DNA of 5,950 nt from Chlorobiota bacterium. Its GTDB lineage: Bacteria > Bacteroidota > Ignavibacteria > Ignavibacteriales > Ignavibacteriaceae. Under the pieces are notes generated by a model. That model was not told the origin of the DNA and did no database searches. It saw only the letters and a list, made by a program, of their open reading frames with translations. Shown one piece after another: positions 1 through 5,950 of the stretch. The stretch spans positions 1-5,950 of the forward strand of contig RHKR01000165.1 of NCBI GenBank assembly GCA_008363265.1. The letters are read 5' to 3'. Both the position numbers and the translations under genes were made by a program. Position 1 is the first letter of the stretch. Every line of letters begins with the position of its first letter.

Positions 1-2
1 TT

Positions 3-119
3 GTAATGCACGATAACCATAAAAGCAAGGGAGTGTTCGAAGACACCCTCACAGTTTTGGTGCAAACAGTGAATAAAAAAGAATTTGTATTAGGGGCGCC
101 TGAAGAATGTTTGAGATAG
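3..119 (+). CDS. 3' end of an upstream gene, product not recognised (partial)
   Basis: An open frame enters from the left edge and ends at TAG 117-119, giving at least 38 residues that end ...EFVLGAPEECLR. The other two forward frames are closed within the first 16 bases (TAA at 4-6 and at 14-16), so this is the only forward frame that can carry a gene into the window. Its codon choice resembles the other genes. It overlaps the start of the glycosyltransferase by 13 bases, an arrangement typical of translationally coupled genes in one operon. No domain can be recognised in so short a tail, and I assign no function. The coding call rests on the open frame and the overlap; a chance open stretch of this size is possible. 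Confidence 0.55.
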   Translation, partial: VMHDNHKSKGVFEDTLTVLVQTVNKKEFVLGAPEECLR

Positions 120-1198
120 TGGTCTTCGCTGTTGTTGCGTTCTATATTTGCCAGACCCTTGTCTATCTGATCGCTTCACATAAAAGATTTCCGGCACTTC
201 CCGATGATCAGCTGCCCACTGCATCCGTTATAGTGGCAGCAAGAAATGAAGAGAAAGATATTCTCAGATGTCTCGAGGCACTTGACAAACTCGAGTATCC
301 CTACGGCAAACTTGAAATAATAATTGTTGATGACCGCTCCACCGACAGCACAGGGAAAATAATCGATGAATTTATTGCCGACAAGAAACGCTTCATCAAA
401 GTGCACGGAGTCGAACCTGTCAACCATCTCCGTGGAAAAACAAACGCTCTTGTTCAGGGACTTAACCGTGCCACGGGTGAGGTTATCCTTACCACCGATG
501 CCGACTGCGCGGTCAATCCCCTTTGGGCTAAAAGCCTCGCCTCCCGTTTTACTGAGGGCGTCGGTCTTTGTGGCGGGATCACCAGTCAGCAGAGGGGCAG
601 CATCTGGAATGGAATGCAACACCTTGATTTTATCTATCTTCTTGGGGCAGGTTCAGGCACGATAAACGCGGGAATACCTCTGAGTGTTATCGGCAACAAT
701 ATGGCCTATCTCCGTAAAGCATACAATGAGACAGGCGGCTATGAGAATATGCCTTTCAGTGTAACCGAGGATTCCCAGTTGCTCGCCGCAATCTCCGCGC
801 TTGGGAAATACAAAATTGTTTTTCCCGTCGACAGAAACGGATTGATCGAGTCGATGCCGGAACCCGACATGACCTCACTTTTCCGACAGAAAAAAAGGTG
901 GTCGCTGGGGGGAACCCGCGTCCCGTTCCATGGTGTGCTGGTTCTGGTTACTTCCGTTGCAGCCCACTCGTTACCGCTGATATTTCTTTTCTTTAATCCA
1001 CCGGTTGCGGGGTTGCTCATCCTCGCAGTGGTGCTGTTCGACCTTCTTTTCCTCATCTCACTCCTGAGCCGAGTGGGGATGCTTCCGACCATAAAATACT
1101 TCCCCTTTTTCGAGATCTACTACTTCTTTTATGTGACATTCATGCCTCTTGTTCTCCTTTTTTCGAGGAGTGTTGAGTGGAAGGGGCGAAAGTTCTAA
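107..1198 (+). CDS. Membrane-anchored family 2 glycosyltransferase
   Basis: This 363-residue protein has the layout of an inner-membrane GT-A fold (GT2) enzyme, which moves a sugar from a nucleotide-sugar donor to a glycan or lipid acceptor on the cytoplasmic face. A hydrophobic segment at about 2-23 is followed by the catalytic domain: the nucleotide-binding strand SVIVAARNEE (40-49), the VDDRSTD acidic pair (D75, D76), a GKTNAL loop (110-115), the metal-binding DAD (D131, D133), the acceptor/base region TED (E221, D222) and a QKKRW motif (261-265) of the QxxRW type seen in processive enzymes. Three hydrophobic segments follow (about 277-296, 300-320 and 331-353). The start is well fixed: an in-frame TGA lies at 101-103, two codons upstream, and AGGGG at 92-96 is a fair ribosome site. 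There is no PilZ domain, so it is not a full cellulose synthase. The donor and acceptor cannot be told from sequence; exopolysaccharide, O-antigen or glycolipid synthesis are all possible. Confidence 0.9.
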   Translation: MFEIVVFAVVAFYICQTLVYLIASHKRFPALPDDQLPTASVIVAARNEEKDILRCLEALDKLEYPYGKLEIIIVDDRSTDSTGKIIDEFIADKKRFIKVHGVEPVNHLRGKTNALVQGLNRATGEVILTTDADCAVNPLWAKSLASRFTEGVGLCGGITSQQRGSIWNGMQHLDFIYLLGAGSGTINAGIPLSVIGNNMAYLRKAYNETGGYENMPFSVTEDSQLLAAISALGKYKIVFPVDRNGLIESMPEPDMTSLFRQKKRWSLGGTRVPFHGVLVLVTSVAAHSLPLIFLFFNPPVAGLLILAVVLFDLLFLISLLSRVGMLPTIKYFPFFEIYYFFYVTFMPLVLLFSRSVEWKGRKF

Positions 1199-1203
1199 CC
1201 CTG

Positions 1204-1222
1204 CAAAAGTGGCGCGCTTTTG
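1204..1222. terminator. Small hairpin between glycosyltransferase and DUF1207 gene, possible weak terminator
   Basis: CAAAAG (1204-1209) and CTTTTG (1217-1222) are a perfect 6-base inverted repeat. The stem can be extended by a T-G and a G-C pair to leave a three-base GCG loop. It starts five bases after the glycosyltransferase stop and is followed by a T-rich but interrupted run (TTATATTT). The lower stem is A/T pairs and there is no clean T tract, so termination would be weak at best; it may be chance or part of the next gene's control region. Confidence 0.3.
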
Positions 1223-1257
1223 TTATATTTCAAGATTATATTTTTTAAATAGAGAAC

Positions 1258-1260
1258 AGG
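1258..1260 (+). promoter_or_regulatory. Short Shine-Dalgarno-like AGG supporting a TTG start
   Basis: AGG, within GAACAGG, lies six bases before TTG 1267, which is good spacing. It matters because the next gene has no ATG at the head of its signal peptide. An in-frame TAA at 1246-1248 and no ATG between it and the TTG leave TTG 1267 as the only good start. The 1223-1250 stretch upstream is very AT-rich and could hold a promoter, but I cannot pick out a convincing pair of boxes. Confidence 0.4.
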
Positions 1261-1266
1261 TATCTA

Positions 1267-2097
1267 TTGAGATATTTCAGGCTGTTTTTGCTCTCGATCA
1301 TCGTAACCGGAGCCGTTTACGGACAAAGCTCCGCGGTTTTTCCGGGTGAACTGAACATTCAACCCTTTACTTCCAATTTCCTCGAACCCAGAATGGGTGT
1401 TTTCTTTCAGACAGGACAGAACGACCTTCGGCTGGATATTGGAGCATCAAAAGATATTTTTCACAGAAGATACGGGCAGGGTGCAACGCTCTCACTCGGG
1501 GCCGATTTTTTTACTTACACCAGACTCCGCGGCGAGTCCGATTTCCATTTCCCGGTTGACGCGGTCGACTATCTCTTCGGCGTGAATGTCGGATTCAAAA
1601 AGGAAATGGCGGGTGGAAGAGAATGGGGTACAAGGATCAGACTCAGTCACATAAGTGCCCACTTCGTCGATGGTCACTATGACGGACCCAACCAGAGGTG
1701 GAGGGACGGCAGGAACCCGATAGTTTACAGCCGCGAATTTGTAGAACTGATGTACTACTACAGAGTAACCGGTATCAGGGTTTATGCAGGCGCGAGTTAC
1801 CTGTTCCACGTTGATCCGACCGAGATCGAGCCATGGATACTTCAGGCAGGGTTCGATGCTTTTCCGAAGACCCTTTCATTCGGTCACTTTCATCCATTTG
1901 TTGCTTACGACTATAAACTTGCATCGACCACAGCTTATACACCAAGCCACAGGGTACAGTTTGGCGTGAAATTCGGTCACCCTGAAGGCGCGGGAGCCCG
2001 TCTGGTCTTCACTCTTTATCAGGGAAAGAATATCCACGGCGAGTATTACGAACTTGACGACCGGTATTTTTCAACGGGTGTAACAATCGATTTCTAA
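1267..2097 (+). CDS. DUF1207-like outer-membrane beta-barrel protein
   Basis: The 276-residue product begins with a typical Sec signal peptide (basic RYFR, a hydrophobic core, then VYG-QSS near residue 20). The rest is rich in alternating aromatic and hydrophobic strands and ends in TGVTIDF, a terminal aromatic residue like the outer-membrane assembly signal. Within it are a conserved-looking SHISAHFVDGH stretch (H128, H132, D135, H137), PIVYSREF (151-158) and GKNIHGEYY (253-261), which match my memory of DUF1207, an outer-membrane family of unknown function. The start is TTG, chosen because it puts the signal peptide exactly at the N-terminus and an AGG lies six bases upstream. The gene ends in a double stop, TAATAA, whose last A is also the A of the next gene's ATG. 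The barrel and outer-membrane location are fairly secure; the family name is from pattern memory, and the role, for example enzyme or porin, is unknown. Confidence 0.78.
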   Translation: MRYFRLFLLSIIVTGAVYGQSSAVFPGELNIQPFTSNFLEPRMGVFFQTGQNDLRLDIGASKDIFHRRYGQGATLSLGADFFTYTRLRGESDFHFPVDAVDYLFGVNVGFKKEMAGGREWGTRIRLSHISAHFVDGHYDGPNQRWRDGRNPIVYSREFVELMYYYRVTGIRVYAGASYLFHVDPTEIEPWILQAGFDAFPKTLSFGHFHPFVAYDYKLASTTAYTPSHRVQFGVKFGHPEGAGARLVFTLYQGKNIHGEYYELDDRYFSTGVTIDF

Positions 2098-2099
2098 TA

Positions 2100-3101
2100 A
2101 TGAGCGATTCACAAAATATGAACTCTTCAGGGACCAGTGAAAATATTTTCAGGACGTATGGCATACCCCTTCTCCTGTTTCTGACCACTTTTGTTACAAC
2201 CACCATCGCCGGCGCATTCTGGGTGGTCCCTGTGGTTGCAGGGCTGGAAGTGTCGCAGATCCCGGCGGGGATACCTTACGCCGTTTCGATCCTGCTTATT
2301 CTCGGGTTTCATGAGTTCGGACATTATTTTGCTTCAAAGTTTCATAATGTGAAGGCAACACTTCCTTACTTTATTCCGTTTCCCACACTTGCGGGGATGC
2401 TTAACTTCGGTACGATGGGGGCAGTGATAAAAACGAAAAGCCCGATCTATTCCAGAAAAGCGCTTTTCGATATCGGAATTGCAGGTCCTATAGCGGGTTT
2501 CGTGATCTCTGTGATCGTGCTGATATACGGATTTCAAAACCTGCCGGGGAAGGAGTTCATCATGAGCATTCACCCCGACTATGATCTTCCGACTTACGGT
2601 GAGGGAGGCCTTTCACTCGCGTTCGGGGAGAACCTTTTGTTTGTGATCCTAAGGGAATTGTTTGCCAACTCGCCTGACGGTTTTATTCCACCGATGAGCG
2701 AAATTTACCACTATCCTTACCTTTGCGCGGGATGGTTCGGTTTGTTTGTTACCGCTCTAAATCTTCTGCCTGTCGGCCAGCTCGACGGGGGACATATCAT
2801 TTACGGCATGTTCGGTGAGAAGGTACAGGAGAGGGTTGCTTGGGTGGCAATGTTCTTCCTCCTTTTCGCGGGAGGTCTGGGAGTGATAAATCAATTTTAT
2901 GATACAGGTTTGGGCTTCGGCTGGACCGGGTGGTTCATCTGGGCACTCCTGCTTTACTTTGTGATAAAAGTTAAGCATCCCCCCGTTTACGATAACGAAC
3001 CCTTGGGGCCCGGCAGATTAATAATTGGCTATTTCGGAATACTGGTTTTTATACTCTCTTTTATTCCGATGCCATTCATACTTAGTGGGGAAGTCTTATA
3101 A
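2100..3101 (+). CDS. Site-2 protease family (M50) intramembrane metallopeptidase
   Basis: This 333-residue polytopic protein carries the signature of zinc-dependent intramembrane proteases: HEFGH (H71, E72, H75; the HExxH zinc site) inside a membrane segment, and NLLPVGQLDGGH (221-232) with D229 as the likely third zinc ligand. Between them is GIAGPIAGF (126-134), the glycine/proline-rich segment common in this family. About six or seven hydrophobic segments are visible (near 21-43, 58-78, 125-145, 205-224, 245-262, 272-290, 303-327). No PDZ domain is seen between the motifs, unlike RseP-type enzymes, so it is closer to the PDZ-less M50 proteins found in many bacteria and plastids. It should cut membrane-spanning substrates in the inner membrane; the substrate is unknown and no anti-sigma factor gene lies in the window. 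It starts two bases after the DUF1207 gene with no clear ribosome site, so translation is probably coupled. Both active-site motifs are intact. Confidence 0.9.
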   Translation: MSDSQNMNSSGTSENIFRTYGIPLLLFLTTFVTTTIAGAFWVVPVVAGLEVSQIPAGIPYAVSILLILGFHEFGHYFASKFHNVKATLPYFIPFPTLAGMLNFGTMGAVIKTKSPIYSRKALFDIGIAGPIAGFVISVIVLIYGFQNLPGKEFIMSIHPDYDLPTYGEGGLSLAFGENLLFVILRELFANSPDGFIPPMSEIYHYPYLCAGWFGLFVTALNLLPVGQLDGGHIIYGMFGEKVQERVAWVAMFFLLFAGGLGVINQFYDTGLGFGWTGWFIWALLLYFVIKVKHPPVYDNEPLGPGRLIIGYFGILVFILSFIPMPFILSGEVL

Positions 3102-3179
3102 AGTGGTTAGAGGTTAGAGGATAGAGGTTAGTGATGGTACTTTTAAGAACTAACCACTGACCACTAACCGTTAACCACT
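3102..3179. repeat. Inverted repeat built from tandem heptamers (long hairpin)
   Basis: The left arm (3102-3132) reads as successive heptamers AGTGGTT, AGAGGTT, AGAGGAT, AGAGGTT, AGT. The right arm (3149-3179) reads as complementary heptamers such as CTAACCA, CTGACCA, CTAACCG, TTAACCA. When the right arm is reverse-complemented, 25 of 31 positions match the left; two of the six mismatches become G-U pairs in RNA. The 16-base loop is 3133-3148. The element begins on the base after the protease stop codon and ends 58 bases before the lipoprotein start. A transcript through it should form a strong stem that could end transcription, protect the upstream mRNA, or separate the two gene groups. There is no T tract after it, so it is not a classic intrinsic terminator. 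It may be one copy of a dispersed palindromic repeat family. Confidence 0.85.
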
Positions 3180-3237
3180 ATTTATGGTCTTTTCGTTATT
3201 CAAACAATTGAAGATATTTACAGTTAAAAAAGCACAA

Positions 3238-4032
3238 ATGAGAAAAATAATTGGATTCGCACTGTTGGCGCTTCTTGTGGCCGGATGCGAGAAAGACTTT
3301 AGTAACATAGTTGACCCGGAGCCGGTGAAGTATTCGGTGCAGAGTGTCGTGAGATATGACTCACTCAGGTACAACCCGACCGATTCGCTCGTGAAATTCT
3401 TTATACATATTGGCTACAATTCACCTCCCGGAAGTGTCTTTATGGACCTTTACGGACCGGGTGACAAGAAAGTTAACGGTTCACCCATTTATCTTTATGA
3501 TAATGGAAGCAGTGCTTCAGGTGATGACGCAGCCGGTGACAAGGTCTTCTCGACGAAATATCCGATGAGCATGGCGCTCCTTTCCGGTGAGTACCGTGCC
3601 GAGTATTCAGCGGCCGAGAGTAACGGCAGCACCTATAAACTTTCGATCAGCAGATTTAATTTTGATAACGGGAGTGCCAATCAGGAGCCCGTTTTAAGTG
3701 ATCTCGTTGCTCCCGACACCCTCATCGTGGTTGATACAACCGTGTTTAGAATGACCGTGAAAGCGATCGACCCGAACGGTAAGCAGGACCTCTCCCGGGT
3801 TTATTTTGTGGTTACAAGACCTGACGGCACTTCGAACAATGCGGCTCTCTTAATGTATGACGACGGTAATTTCAACCTTCACGGAGATGTTGTTGCCAAC
3901 GATGACATTTATTCGATCATCGTGTCTGTCTTTGCGAGCAATCAGAAGGGTGAATACACCTTCACATTTACCGCGGAAGACCGTGGAAAAAAGAAGAGTG
4001 TGCCCATTGCTAAAAAGATCGTGATATTGTAA
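3238..4032 (+). CDS. Lipoprotein with two Asp/Gly-loop Ig-like domains
   Basis: Starting at ATG 3238 the product is 264 residues with a textbook lipoprotein signal: MRKIIG, a hydrophobic core and the lipobox LVAGC, with C17 as the lipidated residue. An ATG at 3184 in the same frame would add 18 residues ahead of this signal and is rejected. After CEKDF (a lysine and aspartate close behind the cysteine, possibly compatible with surface-export signals known in some Bacteroidota) there are two similar beta-rich domains. Each has an acidic loop: YDNGSSASGDDAAGDKVFS (about 87-105) and YDDGNFNLHGDVVANDDIYS (about 197-216), followed by GEYRAEYSA and GEYTFTFTA strands. These resemble the 'YDDG...GD...GD..Y' loops of domains often labelled choice-of-anchor X or bacterial Ig-like, and could bind calcium. 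No ribosome site is visible. It ends one base before the propeller gene, so it probably belongs to the same surface unit. Its specific function is unknown. Confidence 0.8.
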   Translation: MRKIIGFALLALLVAGCEKDFSNIVDPEPVKYSVQSVVRYDSLRYNPTDSLVKFFIHIGYNSPPGSVFMDLYGPGDKKVNGSPIYLYDNGSSASGDDAAGDKVFSTKYPMSMALLSGEYRAEYSAAESNGSTYKLSISRFNFDNGSANQEPVLSDLVAPDTLIVVDTTVFRMTVKAIDPNGKQDLSRVYFVVTRPDGTSNNAALLMYDDGNFNLHGDVVANDDIYSIIVSVFASNQKGEYTFTFTAEDRGKKKSVPIAKKIVIL

Positions 4033-4033
4033 T

Positions 4034-5626
4034 ATGAAGATATACCATAGCATTCTACTCGTCGTTTTCTTCTTAGGGCTCCCTGTGCTGGCGCAGGAGA
4101 GTCCGTTCACATTTAAGTTTGATGAGTCACCGGCCTCTGTTTCGGCGACCACTTCCGAGAATCCCGCATCGAACTCTATCAGCGCGATGTTGATTCAGGG
4201 TGATACTGTCTGGCTCGGCACTTCAAGAGGTCTTAGCCGTTCGACCGACAAAGGCCTGACTTGGCGGAATTATTACGGTGACCCCGCGTTTGGCACGGAG
4301 AATATCTCCGCGATCGCGTGGGACAAGTACCGCGGCATCATTTGGGTAGCTACTGCACACTCTGTTGTAAGAACCGGACAAACACTTCCCGAAGGGAGCG
4401 GCCTCCGTTGGTCAAGCGATGGCGGTGAGACCTGGAACAAGGTAGGGCAACCACTTGATGCCAATAGTGACACGGTTATTGTTTACGGAGCCAACCGCCT
4501 CAGAGCACTTCCTGTTACAGTAGCGGTTCAGAACATCACTTATGATATAGCGATAACACCCGGCACTGTCTGGATCGCATCGTTTGCGGGTGGTTTGAGA
4601 AAATCGACCGATCTTGGAGTTACCTGGCAGAGGGTAATACTCCCGCCTGATTACCTGAATTCGGTTAAACCAACGGATGTACTCGATTTCTGTGTGTCAC
4701 CTGTACCCGGAAATTTCTGCAGCGATGGTTACCTCAACTACAGGGCTTTCAGTGTGATGGCTACCAGTGATTCTGTAATTTACGCCGGAACAGCGAATGG
4801 CATTAACAAATCGACCGATGGCGGTATAAGCTGGGTAAAATTCAATCATCAGAACCAGGTTAACGCGATGTCCGGCAACTTTGTTGTCGGTCTCGGCAAC
4901 AAACCGGGCACCGATGAGATCTGGGCAGCCACATGGAAAGCCGAAGATCAGGATGAGTTTTACGGTGTGAGTTTTTCACCTGACGGTGGTGCCAACTGGA
5001 TCACCAGTCTCGAAGGTGAGCGGGTAAACAACTTTGCCGTGTTCACTGACAAAGTGGTGGCTGCTGCAACCGGTGGACTTTATAAATCCAACGACTTCGG
5101 TAAGAACTGGTATTCACCCGGAAATATTGTAGATACACAAACAAAGCTTTCGCTTAAAACCGCCACTTTTTACTCAGCTGCATGGGCAGAATCAGGAACC
5201 GCTCTTTATATTGGTACTGCGGACGGGCTTATAAAGAACTCAGGGTTTACCGGGATATGGCCCGACCTATGGAAGCTCTATTTCGCCTCACAGGCTCTCG
5301 AGAGCAGGGAAGACTCATATGCCTTCCCGAATCCATTCTCGCCCAAGACCGAGCAGGTCAAGATTAAATACTCGACAGGCGGAAAAGAGCTGGATGTTAC
5401 GATCCGGATATTTGACTTCGGCATGAACTATGTGAGAACAGTGATCCAAAACGCAAGAAGGGGAAACCCCACGCATGTGGTTAACTCAGGTGACAACGGC
5501 GGAGTGATCGACTTTTGGGACGGAAAGGACGACAACGGAAATGTTGTTCCCAATGGTGTTTATTTTTACAGAATTGACGCGGGTAGTGAAAAGCCGATGT
5601 TCGGAAAGATAATGGTGCTGCAATAA
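4034..5626 (+). CDS. Secreted Asp-box beta-propeller with type IX-like C-terminal sorting domain
   Basis: The 530-residue protein has a signal peptide (MKIYHS, hydrophobic core, VLA-QE cut near residue 20) and a repeat region with six Asp-box motifs of the form SxDxGxxW: 70-77, 127-134, 191-198, 260-267, 315-322 and 352-359. Seven strands of the type VWLGTSRGL or LYIGTADGL (about 59, 103, 179, 249, 296, 341, 391) suggest a seven-bladed propeller related to BNR/sortilin-like proteins; the last blade has lost its Asp-box. The only two cysteines, C220 and C229, flank an extra loop between blades three and four and may form a disulphide. From about 429 a C-terminal domain begins with YAFPNPFSP, continues with VTIRIFD and WDGKDDNGNVVPNGVYFYRI, and ends GKIMVLQ. 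This is the FlgD-Ig/type IX sorting pattern, which directs export across the outer membrane and surface attachment in Bacteroidota-like bacteria. No catalytic residues are recognisable, so a binding or scaffold role is likelier than an enzyme. It starts one base after the lipoprotein stop. Confidence 0.88.
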   Translation: MKIYHSILLVVFFLGLPVLAQESPFTFKFDESPASVSATTSENPASNSISAMLIQGDTVWLGTSRGLSRSTDKGLTWRNYYGDPAFGTENISAIAWDKYRGIIWVATAHSVVRTGQTLPEGSGLRWSSDGGETWNKVGQPLDANSDTVIVYGANRLRALPVTVAVQNITYDIAITPGTVWIASFAGGLRKSTDLGVTWQRVILPPDYLNSVKPTDVLDFCVSPVPGNFCSDGYLNYRAFSVMATSDSVIYAGTANGINKSTDGGISWVKFNHQNQVNAMSGNFVVGLGNKPGTDEIWAATWKAEDQDEFYGVSFSPDGGANWITSLEGERVNNFAVFTDKVVAAATGGLYKSNDFGKNWYSPGNIVDTQTKLSLKTATFYSAAWAESGTALYIGTADGLIKNSGFTGIWPDLWKLYFASQALESREDSYAFPNPFSPKTEQVKIKYSTGGKELDVTIRIFDFGMNYVRTVIQNARRGNPTHVVNSGDNGGVIDFWDGKDDNGNVVPNGVYFYRIDAGSEKPMFGKIMVLQ

Positions 5627-5627
5627 C

Positions 5628-5950
5628 ATGAAAAGAACGATCATTTTAGCAGTGGTATCACTTTTTATTCTTCTTTCCGCGCAGTCTGATGCACAGAGGA
5701 AAATGAACAATCTCTCCTCGGCACCCGGCGCATTCAGCAGGATCGGATTCGGGGCCCGTGGAATCGGAATGGGGAATGCCCTTTCGACCGTAAAGAACGG
5801 TAACCTTTTTACTTATTACAATCCCGCCCTTTCAGTATTTCAGGAAGACAATTCGTTCAACGCGCAGTACACATTTCTTGGACTCGACCGTTCATTGAAT
5901 TTTGTTAGTTTCACCCGCAGGTTCGATTTCTACTCGAAAAATGATACCAT
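5628..5950 (+). CDS. PorV/PorQ-like outer-membrane protein, N-terminal part (runs off right edge)
   Basis: The frame opens at ATG 5628, one base after the propeller stop, and remains open to the window's end, giving 107 complete codons. The start MKRTII is followed by a hydrophobic core and a likely signal-peptidase site SDA-QR (after residue 22). The mature N-terminus has the hallmark of the PorV/PorQ group of FadL-like barrels: SAPGAFSRIGFGARGIGMGNA (about 31-51) and then YYNPA (63-67), followed by alternating strands (FNAQYTFLG, NFVSFTRRF). In type IX secretion PorV carries cargo from the translocon to the surface attachment machinery; other members of the group have unknown jobs. Being right behind a gene with a type IX-like C-terminal domain supports a secretion-related role for this copy. 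Whether it is PorV proper or a paralogue cannot be decided without the rest of the gene. Confidence 0.85.
   Translation, partial: MKRTIILAVVSLFILLSAQSDAQRKMNNLSSAPGAFSRIGFGARGIGMGNALSTVKNGNLFTYYNPALSVFQEDNSFNAQYTFLGLDRSLNFVSFTRRFDFYSKNDT

Noticed and set aside
176..622. 148-codon open frame on the minus strand
   Set aside because: It lies entirely inside the well-supported glycosyltransferase gene, its translation shows no recognisable motif, and it has no gene context; it is a shadow of the codon pattern.
739..1092. 117-codon open frame on the minus strand
   Set aside because: It lies inside the glycosyltransferase, opposite the conserved QKKRW motif and the hydrophobic segments; its translation is low-complexity and basic, as expected of an antisense shadow.
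107..1198. Cellulose synthase (BcsA) assignment for the glycosyltransferase
   Set aside because: The QxxRW-type motif is present but the protein is only 363 residues, lacks PilZ and the full channel segments, and no bcs partner gene is visible.
1223..1250. Specific promoter boxes ahead of the DUF1207 gene
   Set aside because: Several TATATT-like words occur in this AT-rich tract, but none has a suitably spaced upstream box; picking one would be guesswork.
3102..3179. Heptamer array as a CRISPR array or telomere-like repeat
   Set aside because: The units are seven bases with no spacers, and the two halves are inverted with a central loop. The likeness to telomeric TTAGGG-type repeats is superficial and there is no chromosome end here.
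3850..4152. 100-codon minus-strand open frame across the lipoprotein/propeller junction
   Set aside because: Both sense genes are well supported by signal peptides and domains, with a one-base gap between them; the antisense frame shows no motif.
4034..5626. Sialidase assignment based on Asp-boxes
   Set aside because: Asp-boxes are structural and occur in many propellers. I see no FRIP motif or arginine triad and the C-terminal half is a sorting domain, so no enzyme activity is claimed.

Overview
This 5.95 kb window is a compact, single-direction (+ strand) stretch of a bacterial chromosome. It resembles the Bacteroidota/Chlorobiota side of the tree, most likely Ignavibacteria-like; this is inference from content, not a placement. 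The supporting signs are a secreted beta-propeller with a C-terminal sorting/FlgD-like domain, a PorV/PorQ-type outer-membrane protein, weak or absent Shine-Dalgarno sequences, and genes separated by one or two bases. Base composition looks moderate and even across the window. I see no transposase, phage gene, tRNA, rRNA or CRISPR array.

Layout. Positions 3-119 are the tail of an upstream gene that overlaps a membrane-anchored family 2 glycosyltransferase (107-1198). After a 68-base AT-rich gap with a small hairpin comes a DUF1207-type outer-membrane barrel protein starting at TTG (1267-2097). Two bases later, across a double stop TAATAATG, begins a PDZ-less site-2-protease-type M50 metallopeptidase (2100-3101). 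Immediately after its stop codon lies the most striking non-coding element: a 78-base inverted repeat whose two 31-base arms are each tandem arrays of a degenerate heptamer (3102-3179).

The second half is a tight three-gene cell-surface unit: a lipoprotein with two Asp/Gly-rich-loop domains (3238-4032), a seven-bladed Asp-box propeller with a type IX-like C-terminal domain (4034-5626), and a PorV/PorQ-like outer-membrane protein that runs off the right edge (5628-5950). The two junctions have one-base gaps, which suggests translational coupling.

Most products act in the envelope: glycan synthesis at the inner membrane, an inner-membrane protease, outer-membrane barrels, a lipoprotein and a secreted propeller. 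The best candidate for an under-described system is the lipoprotein/propeller/PorV-like trio, read as a cargo protein encoded with its own secretion-associated outer-membrane partner. The best non-coding candidate is the heptamer inverted repeat.
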